From: Algoriphagus yeomjeoni
GTDB taxonomy: Bacteria > Bacteroidota > Bacteroidia > Cytophagales > Cyclobacteriaceae
Reading direction: 5' to 3'
Assembly: GCF_003259505.1 (NCBI RefSeq)
Contig: NZ_QLLK01000018.1
Coordinates: 1 to 44,494, forward strand
Length of the DNA stretch: 44,494 nucleotides
A program made the translations under genes and the position numbers. How positions within the stretch are numbered: the stretch's first letter is position 1; each line of letters begins with the position of its first letter. This document shows, piece by piece, positions 16,198 to 24,437 of the stretch. The notes beneath the pieces were generated by a model. It was not told the origin of the DNA. It saw only the letters and a list, made by a program, of their open reading frames with translations, and made no database searches.

Positions 16198-16902
16198 ATG
16201 AATCCGATTTTAATCTATACCATAGTCACCAATAACTATGATAAGGTGAGGCCAGCGCGAATTTTTCCTGGCTTTGATTATTGGCTGTTTACGGATGATC
16301 CTCATTTCAAAGTTGATGGCTGGGAGACAAAGGTAGTTCCCAAAAGTCCTAATCCGATTAAGCAGCAACGGCAGATAAAAATTAACAGCTGTGTTTATAC
16401 CAAAGGGTATGATATCTCCATCTATATAGACGGGAATATGGAGATTATCAGAGATCCAGCCGATTTGTTGAAAAATCACTTTCATGGTGGATTATTGACA
16501 ACGGTGCATCCCAAGCGAGCTACCTTGTGGGCTGAAGGGATGGAAGTGATTCGGAAGAAAAAAGATTTGGAGGAAAACGTAAATTCCACTTTGGAATTTG
16601 CCAAGCTAAATGGCTTCAAGGATGATTTGGGTCTGTTTGAGACTGGAGTGATGGTTAGGGATAAATCAAAGGATGTAGAAAAGCTGGAACAAAAGTGGTC
16701 AGAGCTACTTAAAGATTATTCGCATCGAGATCAACTGATTCTGCCCATCGCTTTGCATCTAACAGGCGTGTCTATCCATTCAATTCCTCGAAAAATAACC
16801 TTCTCTTATGTCAAATTTAATCGAGGACATCGCGTTTCATTGAAGTTTAGAAAGAGTGGGCAAGGATGGTTTTCTAGTTTGATTTCCCGATTGAAACGTT
16901 AA
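16198..16902 (+). CDS. DUF616 / glycosyltransferase-like protein
   Basis: This 234-residue protein matches the DUF616 type, related to TOD1/MUCI70-like glycosyltransferases. Features are the start ILIYTIVTNNYDKV, WLFTDDPHF (about 29-38), the acidic strand YDISIYIDGNMEI in the DxD-like position, and the later LFETGVMVRD and HRDQLILPIAL stretches. There is no signal peptide. Together with the FkbM and GT2 genes it makes a three-gene glycan-modification neighbourhood, although the three are not one operon. A terminator lies about 240 bases downstream, leaving an unusually long 3' region. Exact activity is unknown. Confidence 0.72.
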   Translation: MNPILIYTIVTNNYDKVRPARIFPGFDYWLFTDDPHFKVDGWETKVVPKSPNPIKQQRQIKINSCVYTKGYDISIYIDGNMEIIRDPADLLKNHFHGGLLTTVHPKRATLWAEGMEVIRKKKDLEENVNSTLEFAKLNGFKDDLGLFETGVMVRDKSKDVEKLEQKWSELLKDYSHRDQLILPIALHLTGVSIHSIPRKITFSYVKFNRGHRVSLKFRKSGQGWFSSLISRLKR

Positions 16903-17140
16903 TATATGCCATGGTTGAAATGAAAACATCCTTTTTTCTATTTGTAGGAGGGTGATCTAGATAGATCGATTTGTTGTAAGTTTATTTCGGTTTGTTCCAA
17001 AAAAACCAAACAATAATTTGTTTAATTAACTGAAGTTCATAACTTTAATCTGGTGATTAAACAACTTTTCAATAGAATTAGACTTTTTCAAACTCGGATT
17101 GTAACATTAATCCATTTTTCTATCTCGACCTGTTTCAGAG
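16903..17140. other. intergenic region, possible long 3' UTR or small RNA
   Basis: No gene is seen. The stretch is AT-rich and has a small inverted repeat GATCTA-GA-TAGATC (16954-16967). It lies between the DUF616 stop and a strong terminator, so either the DUF616 transcript is long or an independent RNA ends there. I found no exact TAnnTTTG match on the plus strand to decide. Confidence 0.4.
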
Positions 17141-17171
17141 AAAATCCGAACCACGGTTCGGATTTTTTTTT
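17141..17171 (+). terminator. strong rho-independent terminator
   Basis: AAAATCCGAACC pairs with GGTTCGGATTTT (12 bp, tight loop), followed by a run of T. It lies about 240 bases after the DUF616 gene and about 45 bases before the DUF4421 gene. Confidence 0.92.
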
Positions 17172-17217
17172 GAGAATTTTTTAGTGAACTTTCGGCTTAC
17201 GAATGCCCTCACCAACA

Positions 17218-18243
17218 ATGATCCGATTAAAGATTTTACTAATCTTTCCTTTACTACTGTTCAGCGCTCAATCTATTGCTCAGAATTCTAAGTTTCAATA
17301 CGATTCCAGCTACGTGGAAAGCTCAAAAGACATTTTGGCCTCCAGACTTTTTTTTAGTAGAAAATACACCAGACTGGTAGCAAGAAATCCAGAGTCCAAC
17401 GAGAAATATATGCTAGTGCCGAATTCGGGACTGAAGATGGGGCTAGGCTTTACTTATCAGGATCTTACGATTAATGTGTCCTTTCCCGTTAACTTTTTGT
17501 ATCCTGATAAAATTGGCGATTGGAATGGTAATTTGGACTTGCAGTCACATATCTATGCACCTAGGGTCATAGTGGATTTCTTTGGGCAGTTTTATAATGG
17601 CTATAAGATAAATGCTGAAGATCGTCCAAATTCTGACGAAGATTACCTGAGAAAAGACTTACGTCAAATTTCTTTGGGACTAAACATGAATTATTTGTTT
17701 TTTGGTGATAAACTTTCCATAGCTGCTGCCTGGAACCAGTCTTCCGTCCAAAAAAAATCTGCATATTCTCCTTTTGTGGGCTTTGAGGGATATGGTGGGA
17801 ACATGAAAGGAGACTCACTGCTATTGCCGCTTAGTCCACAGACTGAATTGATTAACTTTGATAGGGCGAGTTATTTTATGGCGGGACCTAATGCAGGGAT
17901 GGCAGGGACTCTGGTGTTTTGGAGAAATTTTTATTTAACGGGTGTAGCCGCTGTAAATCTAAGCGGTGGGTATACCAAGTGGAATAATGTGGAAGAGCAG
18001 AAGAAATGGGGAGTTGCTCCAACCTATTATGTCCGAGGATTTTTCGGATATACCGGCCCCAGATTTGGGATCACTACAAGCTATATTTATAAGAATCTAA
18101 ACCTGATCAAAGGAGGTCCTTATGATCAAGCTGTAAACACAGGCGATTTTAGAATTAATTTTATATATAAAATCTACGCTGGAAAGAATTTTAAGAAGAA
18201 ATTCAATACGGTGAATCCAGTGCGTATTATAAGTAAAGATTAA
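17218..18243 (+). CDS. DUF4421 outer-membrane barrel-like protein
   Basis: The 341-residue protein has a signal peptide (hydrophobic LLIFPLLLFSAQSIA, cleaved before Q) and then a chain of alternating amphipathic strands ending in aromatic residues, as in beta-barrels. It resembles the DUF4421 family of Bacteroidota. Recognisable parts are SGLKMGLGFTYQDLTINVSFPV, the INFDRASYFMAGPNAG segment and the last strand GDFRINFIYKIY. I chose the second ATG because it puts the signal peptide at the very start; the ATG at 17203 adds five residues. It stands alone between two terminators. Function unknown; transport or envelope structure is a guess. Confidence 0.78.
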   Translation: MIRLKILLIFPLLLFSAQSIAQNSKFQYDSSYVESSKDILASRLFFSRKYTRLVARNPESNEKYMLVPNSGLKMGLGFTYQDLTINVSFPVNFLYPDKIGDWNGNLDLQSHIYAPRVIVDFFGQFYNGYKINAEDRPNSDEDYLRKDLRQISLGLNMNYLFFGDKLSIAAAWNQSSVQKKSAYSPFVGFEGYGGNMKGDSLLLPLSPQTELINFDRASYFMAGPNAGMAGTLVFWRNFYLTGVAAVNLSGGYTKWNNVEEQKKWGVAPTYYVRGFFGYTGPRFGITTSYIYKNLNLIKGGPYDQAVNTGDFRINFIYKIYAGKNFKKKFNTVNPVRIISKD

Positions 18244-18246
18244 ATC

Positions 18247-18285
18247 AAAGCCCATCTGTCTATTCAAATAGGTGGACTGGGTTTT
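18247..18285 (+). terminator. imperfect terminator hairpin after the DUF4421 gene
   Basis: AAAGCCCA pairs with TGGGTTTT (one G-U). The extended interior is partly paired (TCTATT...ATAGGT region). The T run is short, so it may be leaky into the downstream dehydrogenase gene. Confidence 0.55.
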
Positions 18286-18309
18286 AAATGAATTAAAACC
18301 TCAATTACA

Positions 18310-19854
18310 ATGGAAAATCAATTCGGAATTCAAAATTCTTTGAATCGACTCGGACTTAAATCAGAAAACTTAGGCACATCTACTGGCGTCAACTGGATTG
18401 ATTCTGGAGAATCATCCTTTTCTTCTTTTTCGCCGGCGGACGCTACTTTGATCGGAAAAGTGCAGCCAACAAACAAGAAAGCCTATGAGGAAGTAATAGC
18501 TCAAGCTCAAGTTGCCTTTGAAAGTTGGAGACAAGTTCCTGCCCCTCAACGAGGGGAAATAGTACGGGAAATTGGCAATGCACTTCGTGAAAAGAAGGCG
18601 GATCTAGGTAAGCTTGTTTCCTACGAAATGGGGAAATCCTATCAGGAAGGACTAGGAGAGGTGCAGGAGATGATTGATATCTGTGATTTCGCTGTGGGGC
18701 TTTCGCGCCAACTTTATGGTTTGACTATGCATTCTGAGCGCCCAGGGCATAGGATGTACGAGCAATGGCACTCACTTGGTATAGTAGGAGTAATTTCTGC
18801 TTTTAATTTTCCAGTTGCCGTTTGGTCTTGGAACGCTGCTTTAGCTTGGGTTTGTGGTGATGTTTGTGTGTGGAAACCTTCTGAAAAAGCACCACTTTCA
18901 GGGATTGCCTGTCAATTTATCGCAAGTGAGATTTTTGCCAAACATGGGATGCCTGAAGGCATTTGCTCAATAGTCAACGGGGATTACAAAGTGGGAGAGT
19001 TGATGTCAAATGATTCGAGGATACCATTGATTTCAGCTACAGGTTCTACCCGGATGGGCAAATTAGTAGCAGAATCAGTCGGAAGAAGATTAGGTAGGTC
19101 ATTATTGGAACTTGGTGGAAACAATGCAATTATCATTACCGAAAATGCAGATATGGATATGGCGATTCGTGGTGCTTTGTTTGGAGCTGTAGGAACTGCG
19201 GGACAGCGATGCACGAGTACTCGTCGATTAATTATCCATGAGAATGTCTATGAGGAGGTCAAATCAAGATTATCCACTGCATATACCAAACTCGTGATAG
19301 GAAATCCTTTGGATGAAAAGAACCACGTAGGTCCAGTGATCGATAAAGATGCGGTGAATATGTATCTGGCGGCCATAGAAAAAGTAAAGAAAGAAGGAGG
19401 GAAGGAAGTGGTTGAAGGTGGAGTGCTAGATGGTGAGGGATATGAGTCTGGATGCTATGTGAAACCAGCTATCTATGAAGCAGAAAATCACTTTGAGATT
19501 GTACAGTATGAAACCTTCGCTCCGATTTTGTATCTGATGAAGTACAGCACGATAGAAGAAGCGATTGCAATGCAAAATGGTGTGCCTCAAGGCTTGTCTT
19601 CAGCCATAATGACTACCAATATGCGTGAAGCAGAAGCTTTCCTTTCCGTGGCTGGATCTGACTGCGGAATTGCGAATGTGAATATCGGTACTTCAGGAGC
19701 AGAAATTGGCGGTGCTTTTGGTGGTGAAAAAGAAACCGGTGGAGGTAGAGAGTCAGGTTCGGATGCCTGGAAGGCTTATATGCGTCGCCAAACAAATACC
19801 ATCAATTACTCATCTACGCTGCCGCTGGCGCAAGGGATTAAGTTTGATATTTAG
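18310..19854 (+). CDS. aldehyde dehydrogenase, ALDH7 type (aminoadipate semialdehyde / piperideine-6-carboxylate dehydrogenase-like)
   Basis: This NAD-dependent aldehyde dehydrogenase of 514 residues is closest in pattern to ALDH7A1/AmaB, which oxidise alpha-aminoadipic semialdehyde in lysine breakdown. Catalytic residues are C301 in GQRCTSTRRL, E267 in LLELGGNN, N166 in AFNFPV and cofactor lysine K189 in VWKPSEKAP. ALDH7 markers are SERPGHRMYEQWHSLG and the long C-terminal block with GGEKETGGGRESGSDAWK and YMRRQTNTINYS. It is a single gene; its transcript is followed by the promoter of the tRNA pair. Lysine degradation is likely but inferred. Confidence 0.93.
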   Translation: MENQFGIQNSLNRLGLKSENLGTSTGVNWIDSGESSFSSFSPADATLIGKVQPTNKKAYEEVIAQAQVAFESWRQVPAPQRGEIVREIGNALREKKADLGKLVSYEMGKSYQEGLGEVQEMIDICDFAVGLSRQLYGLTMHSERPGHRMYEQWHSLGIVGVISAFNFPVAVWSWNAALAWVCGDVCVWKPSEKAPLSGIACQFIASEIFAKHGMPEGICSIVNGDYKVGELMSNDSRIPLISATGSTRMGKLVAESVGRRLGRSLLELGGNNAIIITENADMDMAIRGALFGAVGTAGQRCTSTRRLIIHENVYEEVKSRLSTAYTKLVIGNPLDEKNHVGPVIDKDAVNMYLAAIEKVKKEGGKEVVEGGVLDGEGYESGCYVKPAIYEAENHFEIVQYETFAPILYLMKYSTIEEAIAMQNGVPQGLSSAIMTTNMREAEAFLSVAGSDCGIANVNIGTSGAEIGGAFGGEKETGGGRESGSDAWKAYMRRQTNTINYSSTLPLAQGIKFDI

Positions 19855-19936
19855 GCTGTGACATTTTCCTTTAGAAAATATTTTATAAATATTCTTTCTC
19901 ATTTTCAATAGTTTAGGCTCGATACTTCAAAATGTA

Positions 19937-19967
19937 TTTGCTTAAGAGGAAATAGAAATTACCTTTG
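19937..19967 (+). promoter_or_regulatory. near-ideal Bacteroidota promoter for the tRNA-Val pair
   Basis: TTTG (19937-19940) and TACCTTTG (19960-19967) match both consensus boxes, with 19 bases between them. The predicted start near 19975 is about 26 bases ahead of the first tRNA. Confidence 0.85.
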
Positions 19968-20000
19968 CATTCCCTTACGAACGGAAAGGGATACAAAGAT

Positions 20001-20075
20001 GGGAGTTTAGCTCAGTTGGTTCAGAGCATCTGCCTTACAAGCAGAGGGTCGGGGGTTCGAATCCCTCAACTCCCA
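20001..20075 (+). tRNA. tRNA-Val (anticodon UAC), first copy
   Basis: This 75-nt cloverleaf has acceptor stem GGGAGTT/AACTCCC, D-arm GCTC-AGTTGGTTCA-GAGC, anticodon stem TCTGC/GCAGA with loop CTTACAA and anticodon TAC, and the T-loop GGTTCGAATCC. The discriminator is A73. CCA is not encoded; CAT follows. Confidence 0.97.
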
Positions 20076-20118
20076 CATCTTATTCTAATAACTCAACAGT
20101 GAGTTAAAATTATTTCTT

Positions 20119-20193
20119 GGGAGTTTAGCTCAGTTGGTTCAGAGCATCTGCCTTACAAGCAGAGGGTCGGGGGTTCGAATCCCTCAACTCCCA
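20119..20193 (+). tRNA. tRNA-Val (anticodon UAC), second identical copy
   Basis: The 75-nt sequence is identical to the first copy, which ends 43 bases upstream. CCA is again not encoded. Both copies are probably processed from one transcript that runs from the upstream promoter to the terminator directly behind this copy. Confidence 0.97.
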
Positions 20194-20196
20194 CAT

Positions 20197-20227
20197 AAGC
20201 CTTAGAATAATTTCTAAGGCTTTTTTT
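20197..20227 (+). terminator. terminator of the tRNA-Val operon
   Basis: AAGCCTTAGAA pairs with TTCTAAGGCTT around a four-base loop, followed by a run of T. It starts four bases after the second tRNA. Confidence 0.93.
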
Positions 20228-20262
20228 ATGTCGAATTGCCTGTTAATTTACTTTTTTGGCAA

Positions 20263-20297
20263 GAAAAATAGGCTGCTTCAATTATGAAACAGCCTAC
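20263..20297 (-). terminator. terminator of the TonB-dependent receptor gene
   Basis: TAGGCTG pairs with CAGCCTA, continued by TTCA/TGAA after one C-A mismatch. On the minus strand a run of five T follows. It lies about 130 bases past the receptor stop. Confidence 0.8.
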
Positions 20298-20423
20298 ATT
20301 TGCTTAGCAAATAAAGGATCTAGAACCTCCTAGGGTCATGCCAAATTTTAGATAAGGCTACACTGGTCATCCGTCACCGGTCTTCAAGCCAGTATGTGCA
20401 TCGTCCTACAAATTTATTTTCTA
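20298..20423 (-). other. 3' untranslated region of the receptor gene with possible RNA structure
   Basis: There is no reading frame. On the minus strand ATACTGG (20387-20393) can pair with CCAGTGT (20362-20368, one G-U), enclosing a GC-richer segment with ACCGGT. A CTAG...CTAG repeat lies nearby. The GC content is visibly higher than in other gaps here. I looked for cobalamin, TPP and SAM riboswitch signatures and found no match. Confidence 0.35.
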
Positions 20424-22250
20424 CTACTCAAAATTCAACATAAACCCCGCTCGAAACCACCTTCCTGGCATCTGCACAGTTCCTGCTTCCACATAGTCTT
20501 CATTTGTAATATTAGAGGCCTCCGTGAAAACTCCAATTTTGCCCGTTCGGTTGTAATCCACCCGCATATCCAACAGGAAATAAGGATCTTGATTCATTCG
20601 CTCCACATATCTCATTTTGGTGTTCCACTCTAATTTCTGACCAATCCCAACAAGCACTCCACCAATTGCCTGGTTATTCAAAGCTGTCAACGCATATCGT
20701 GTTTCTATACCTGGTTGATTGATCAGGTCGGCGTTGATGTAGTTATAGGAAAGATTAAGTTCTTTTACTTGAACTACCTGACCATTCGGGCTAACTCTAT
20801 AATTCAAAGAAGCTTCAATGCCGTTGAATTTTACTTCGCTGAAATTCTGTGGCTGCCAAGGAGTATCAGCATCAGGTCGGGTCCACTCGATTAGATTATC
20901 GGTACTTCTACTGAAATAAACCAGTTCAGCGAAAAGCCCAGATTTAGACCATTTAACTCCAATTTCAAAGTTTTGAGCTTGCTCTGGCTGAAGTTGATCA
21001 TTTCCGATATTGGTTGGGCCTACATAGTATAAGTCATTGTAGGTAGGTATGCGGTAGCTGATTCCATAGCCTGAGTAAAGTCTCAAGTCAGTTGTCGCTT
21101 GAAAGCCAAATTCTGCTCCAGGGAAGTGCTTCCAGCCATATTCAGAATAGTAGTTAGAATAAACTCCGGCACGCAAATCTGCTTTTGAACCTAGGTTCAC
21201 CAGTTGCTCTAGAAATATCCCTGTCAACACACGGGCACGGTTTCCAAGGTTTGTGCTTTCGATTGCTTCTTTTCTAGTTTCTAAGCCAAACCCTGTGGTA
21301 CCAAGTTTAGTATCAAATTTTCCGTTTGCCTCCAAAGCAAAAACATCCGTGGTATGGAAGTTTTGGTAGAAAGAAGGCTCATTCCTTCTAAGAACGTATT
21401 CGTCAGTATTTCTTCTGAAATATGCTCTTGTGTTGAGGTAAAAATTGTTTTGTGTCAGTGTATGACTCAAAGAAGCGAGGGTGGTCTGTACACTTTCCCA
21501 CTGGTCAGGAAAGGAACTGGAGTAAAAACCATTTGCGCCAAAACTCCTGTCCGTATAAGCAACCATGCCTTTCAGCTCGTTTTTCTCATTCATGTTAAGT
21601 CCACCTTCGTAGAATATATTACTCACTTGGTAGTCGGAGTTATACCAATGTCCATTTGAATCATCGTAGGAAATTGCCAAGTTTTGCTTGTAGTTTCCAA
21701 TTGGAAGTGAGCCTGCAAAGTTGATACCTTTCATACCGAAATCACCAGCATAGCCCTGAACTCTGGCGTAGCTTTTATCACTTAGTTCGGTGATTACATT
21801 GATTGCTCCAGCATAGGCATTTTGCCCAAAAACCCGTGATGCAGGGCCTTTCAAAACTTCTACTCTGTCAATATTGACTAAAGGAACTGGTATGTTCATC
21901 ATGTGATGACCAGTTTGCGGATCGCTGAGTTTGATGCCGTTCAGAAGCATAAGAGTTTGCTCGAAAGAGCCACCACGAATACTTACATCAGACTGTACGC
22001 CAGTTACTCCTCGTTGCCGAATATCCACACCAGGTACAAAGGATAATACCTCTGCTAAACTCCTCGCCGGAGTTGTTTCAAGCTGTAGTTTACTTACTAA
22101 AGAGATATTTCTACTCTGTTTGGAAAAAGGGATCTGGATTCTATTTTCCTGAATCAAAACTTCACCTAAATCCTGGGTTGTCGTGTCAGTTTGGGCAAAT
22201 GCAGCTGCTGAAAATGCCAAGAAAGATATTAGTAAACCTAATTTTTGCAT
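20424..22250 (-). CDS. TonB-dependent outer-membrane receptor, BtuB-like
   Basis: This 608-residue outer-membrane gated transporter is powered by TonB/ExbBD. It has a signal peptide (about 1-19, cleaved before QTDTT). A plug domain (about 40-155) contains SLAEVLSFVPGVDIRQRG, SIRGGSFEQTLMLLNGI and VEVLKGPASRVFGQNAYAGAINVIT. A 22-strand-type barrel follows and ends in aromatic F plus E. It lacks the N-terminal carboxypeptidase-regulatory domain and SusC features, so the size and layout fit BtuB/siderophore-type receptors rather than glycan SusC. No cobalamin riboswitch is visible upstream, so B12 as substrate is not supported directly. It is monocistronic, with its own terminator. Confidence 0.9.
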   Translation of the reverse strand: MQKLGLLISFLAFSAAAFAQTDTTTQDLGEVLIQENRIQIPFSKQSRNISLVSKLQLETTPARSLAEVLSFVPGVDIRQRGVTGVQSDVSIRGGSFEQTLMLLNGIKLSDPQTGHHMMNIPVPLVNIDRVEVLKGPASRVFGQNAYAGAINVITELSDKSYARVQGYAGDFGMKGINFAGSLPIGNYKQNLAISYDDSNGHWYNSDYQVSNIFYEGGLNMNEKNELKGMVAYTDRSFGANGFYSSSFPDQWESVQTTLASLSHTLTQNNFYLNTRAYFRRNTDEYVLRRNEPSFYQNFHTTDVFALEANGKFDTKLGTTGFGLETRKEAIESTNLGNRARVLTGIFLEQLVNLGSKADLRAGVYSNYYSEYGWKHFPGAEFGFQATTDLRLYSGYGISYRIPTYNDLYYVGPTNIGNDQLQPEQAQNFEIGVKWSKSGLFAELVYFSRSTDNLIEWTRPDADTPWQPQNFSEVKFNGIEASLNYRVSPNGQVVQVKELNLSYNYINADLINQPGIETRYALTALNNQAIGGVLVGIGQKLEWNTKMRYVERMNQDPYFLLDMRVDYNRTGKIGVFTEASNITNEDYVEAGTVQMPGRWFRAGFMLNFE

Positions 22251-22407
22251 GGGTTGATCGTAATTAGTAGCTCAAAAGTGGAATGAAAATATGCTTTTTC
22301 CAATAATGAGATATATCTAAAAATTCGTTAAAGCAGTGGTACTGGTATAAAATATCCTAGAGCTTAACCTAGCAATTCTTACTTTTAGGGTTAAAACAAC
22401 TATATAT

Positions 22408-24366
22408 ATGAGTAGGAAAATTTTAATTAAGCTGCTTTTCGGAGGGGCAATGCTCGCAGGAATTAGTGGTTCTTTTGCTCAGGAAGTAAAAGAAAACAAT
22501 CAAAAAGAGTTTGGTGAATTCATCAATCGTAAGGGTACGTACACGCGTTCTGCTTCCGGAAAACCTAACGTAGGTTACTGGCAAAACAAAGCGGATTATC
22601 AAATCGCGGTGACCTTGGATGATTCCTTGCACACTCTTACTGGTAATATCACGCTTACCTACACCAATAATAGCCCGGAGAATCTTGATTTCATCTGGAT
22701 GCAAATGGAGCAGAATAGGTTTACCGAGGATTCACGAGGTACATTGACTACGCCGATCCAAGGCAACCGCTACAACGGTGATGTAGATGGAGGATATGAG
22801 ATTGCTAATCTTCAAGCTAAAGTTGGTTCTAAAGGATCTGTTTCTTCTAAACACATTGTTTCGGATACTAGAATGCAGGTTTGGTTCAATGAGCCTATTC
22901 CAGCAAAAGGCGGAACGGCTACCGTTTCTATGGATTTTTCTTTTAAAGTTCCAGTAGAAGGAATGGACAGAATGGGAAGACTTGAGGTAGAGGATGGTTG
23001 GATTTATGCTTTTGCACAATGGTATCCAAAAGTTGCGGTGTTTGACGACATAGAAGGATGGAATGTCGAGCCTTATTTAGGTGCTGGTGAGTTTTACCTT
23101 GAATATGGTAATTTCGATTACAAGGTGACCGTTCCATATGACCACATCGTGGTAGGATCAGGTGAGCTTTTGAATCCTAAAGAAGTATTGAGTAAGGAGC
23201 TTCTGGATCGCTACGCAAAAGCTAAAGACAGCGATACTACGGTGATGATGATCACAGCAGCTGAGCTTGGGAATACGGAATTGACTAGACCTAAGCAGAA
23301 TGGAAATGTCACTTGGCACTTTGCCATTGAAAATAGCCGTGACATTGCTTTTGCGACTTCCAAAGCATTTATTTGGGACGCTGCCAAGATCAATCTACCA
23401 AGCGGAAAGAAAATTTTGGCTCAGTCTGTTTACCCAAGAGAATCCAATGGACAGGAAGCTTGGTCAAGATCCACTGAATACAGCAAAGCTTCTATCGAGC
23501 ATTATTCTGAAAAATGGTTTGAATTTCCTTATGCAACAGCGACTAACGTAGCAGCTGATATAGGAGGGATGGAGTATCCAGGGTTGAATTTCTGTAGCTA
23601 TAATTCCAAAGGTGAAGGCCTTTGGGGAGTGACGGACCACGAGTTTGGTCACAATTGGTTCCCAATGATCGTAGGAACTAACGAGCGCCGTTATGCTTGG
23701 ATGGATGAAGGATTCAACACGTTCATCAACCATTACAGTACACAAGCTTTCAATGACGGAGAGTATCCATCAAATTTGAACGAAACTCGTAGATATACAA
23801 ATTTCTTTACAAGCGAGACCAGAGAAGGGATTGACACATATCCAGATGTAGTGAACATAGGTAACCTAGGGATGCTAGCCTACAACAAACCTGCAATGGG
23901 TTTGCTGATGCTTCGCGAATACATTCTTGGTCATGAGCGATTTGATAATGCATTCAAATCTTACATCAAGACTTGGGCGTATAAGCATCCACAGCCAACA
24001 GATTTTTTCAATCATATGGAAAATGTAGCTGGTGAAAACCTTTCTTGGTTTTGGCAAGGATGGTTCTACGGCACAGGCAACATTGATTTGGGTGTAAGTG
24101 CAGTGGTACCTTATGCAGGTAACTATGTCATAGTATTGGCAAATAAGGGAGATATGCCAATGCCAGTATTATTGGAGATCACCTATGATGATGGCTCAAC
24201 CGAGCAGAAAATGCTTCCTGTAGAGATTTGGCAGCGTGGAGATACTTGGAATTACTTGCTGAAAACAGATAAAAAAGTAGCGGGTGTAGTTATAGATCCT
24301 GCTAAGCTTCTTCCGGATGTGAATCTTGGAAATGATAGCTGGCCTCAGAAACTTTATGACAACTAA
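22408..24366 (+). CDS. M1 family zinc metallopeptidase, secreted
   Basis: This 652-residue gluzincin peptidase has a signal peptide (about 1-24, ending SFA before Q), so it acts in the periplasm or outside. The zinc site is complete: H411-E412-x3-H415 (HEFGH) and the third ligand E434 in WMDEGF, 19 residues after H415 as in M1. The exopeptidase motif appears as GGMEY (386-390) instead of the classical GAMEN. The N-terminal beta domain (about 60-250) and the C-terminal part without a full HEAT-like domain fit the shorter Bacteroidota M1 group. It is divergent from the receptor gene and ends at a strong terminator. Confidence 0.93.
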   Translation: MSRKILIKLLFGGAMLAGISGSFAQEVKENNQKEFGEFINRKGTYTRSASGKPNVGYWQNKADYQIAVTLDDSLHTLTGNITLTYTNNSPENLDFIWMQMEQNRFTEDSRGTLTTPIQGNRYNGDVDGGYEIANLQAKVGSKGSVSSKHIVSDTRMQVWFNEPIPAKGGTATVSMDFSFKVPVEGMDRMGRLEVEDGWIYAFAQWYPKVAVFDDIEGWNVEPYLGAGEFYLEYGNFDYKVTVPYDHIVVGSGELLNPKEVLSKELLDRYAKAKDSDTTVMMITAAELGNTELTRPKQNGNVTWHFAIENSRDIAFATSKAFIWDAAKINLPSGKKILAQSVYPRESNGQEAWSRSTEYSKASIEHYSEKWFEFPYATATNVAADIGGMEYPGLNFCSYNSKGEGLWGVTDHEFGHNWFPMIVGTNERRYAWMDEGFNTFINHYSTQAFNDGEYPSNLNETRRYTNFFTSETREGIDTYPDVVNIGNLGMLAYNKPAMGLLMLREYILGHERFDNAFKSYIKTWAYKHPQPTDFFNHMENVAGENLSWFWQGWFYGTGNIDLGVSAVVPYAGNYVIVLANKGDMPMPVLLEITYDDGSTEQKMLPVEIWQRGDTWNYLLKTDKKVAGVVIDPAKLLPDVNLGNDSWPQKLYDN

Positions 24367-24392
24367 TAAATCGTCAAAATGATCAGATAAGT

Positions 24393-24422
24393 AAAAACCC
24401 GGATGGAAGTCCGGGTTTTTTT
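24393..24422 (+). terminator. terminator of the M1 peptidase gene
   Basis: AAAACCCGGA pairs with TCCGGGTTTT around a six-base loop, followed by T residues. It lies between two convergent genes and could also act on the VOC gene. Confidence 0.93.
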
Positions 24423-24437
24423 ATGAGCTACAACTAA

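Noticed and set aside
20298..20423. Cobalamin riboswitch next to the BtuB-like receptor
   Set aside because: A GAAGACC string on the minus strand recalls the B12 element, but the conserved core is missing and the position is downstream of the gene.
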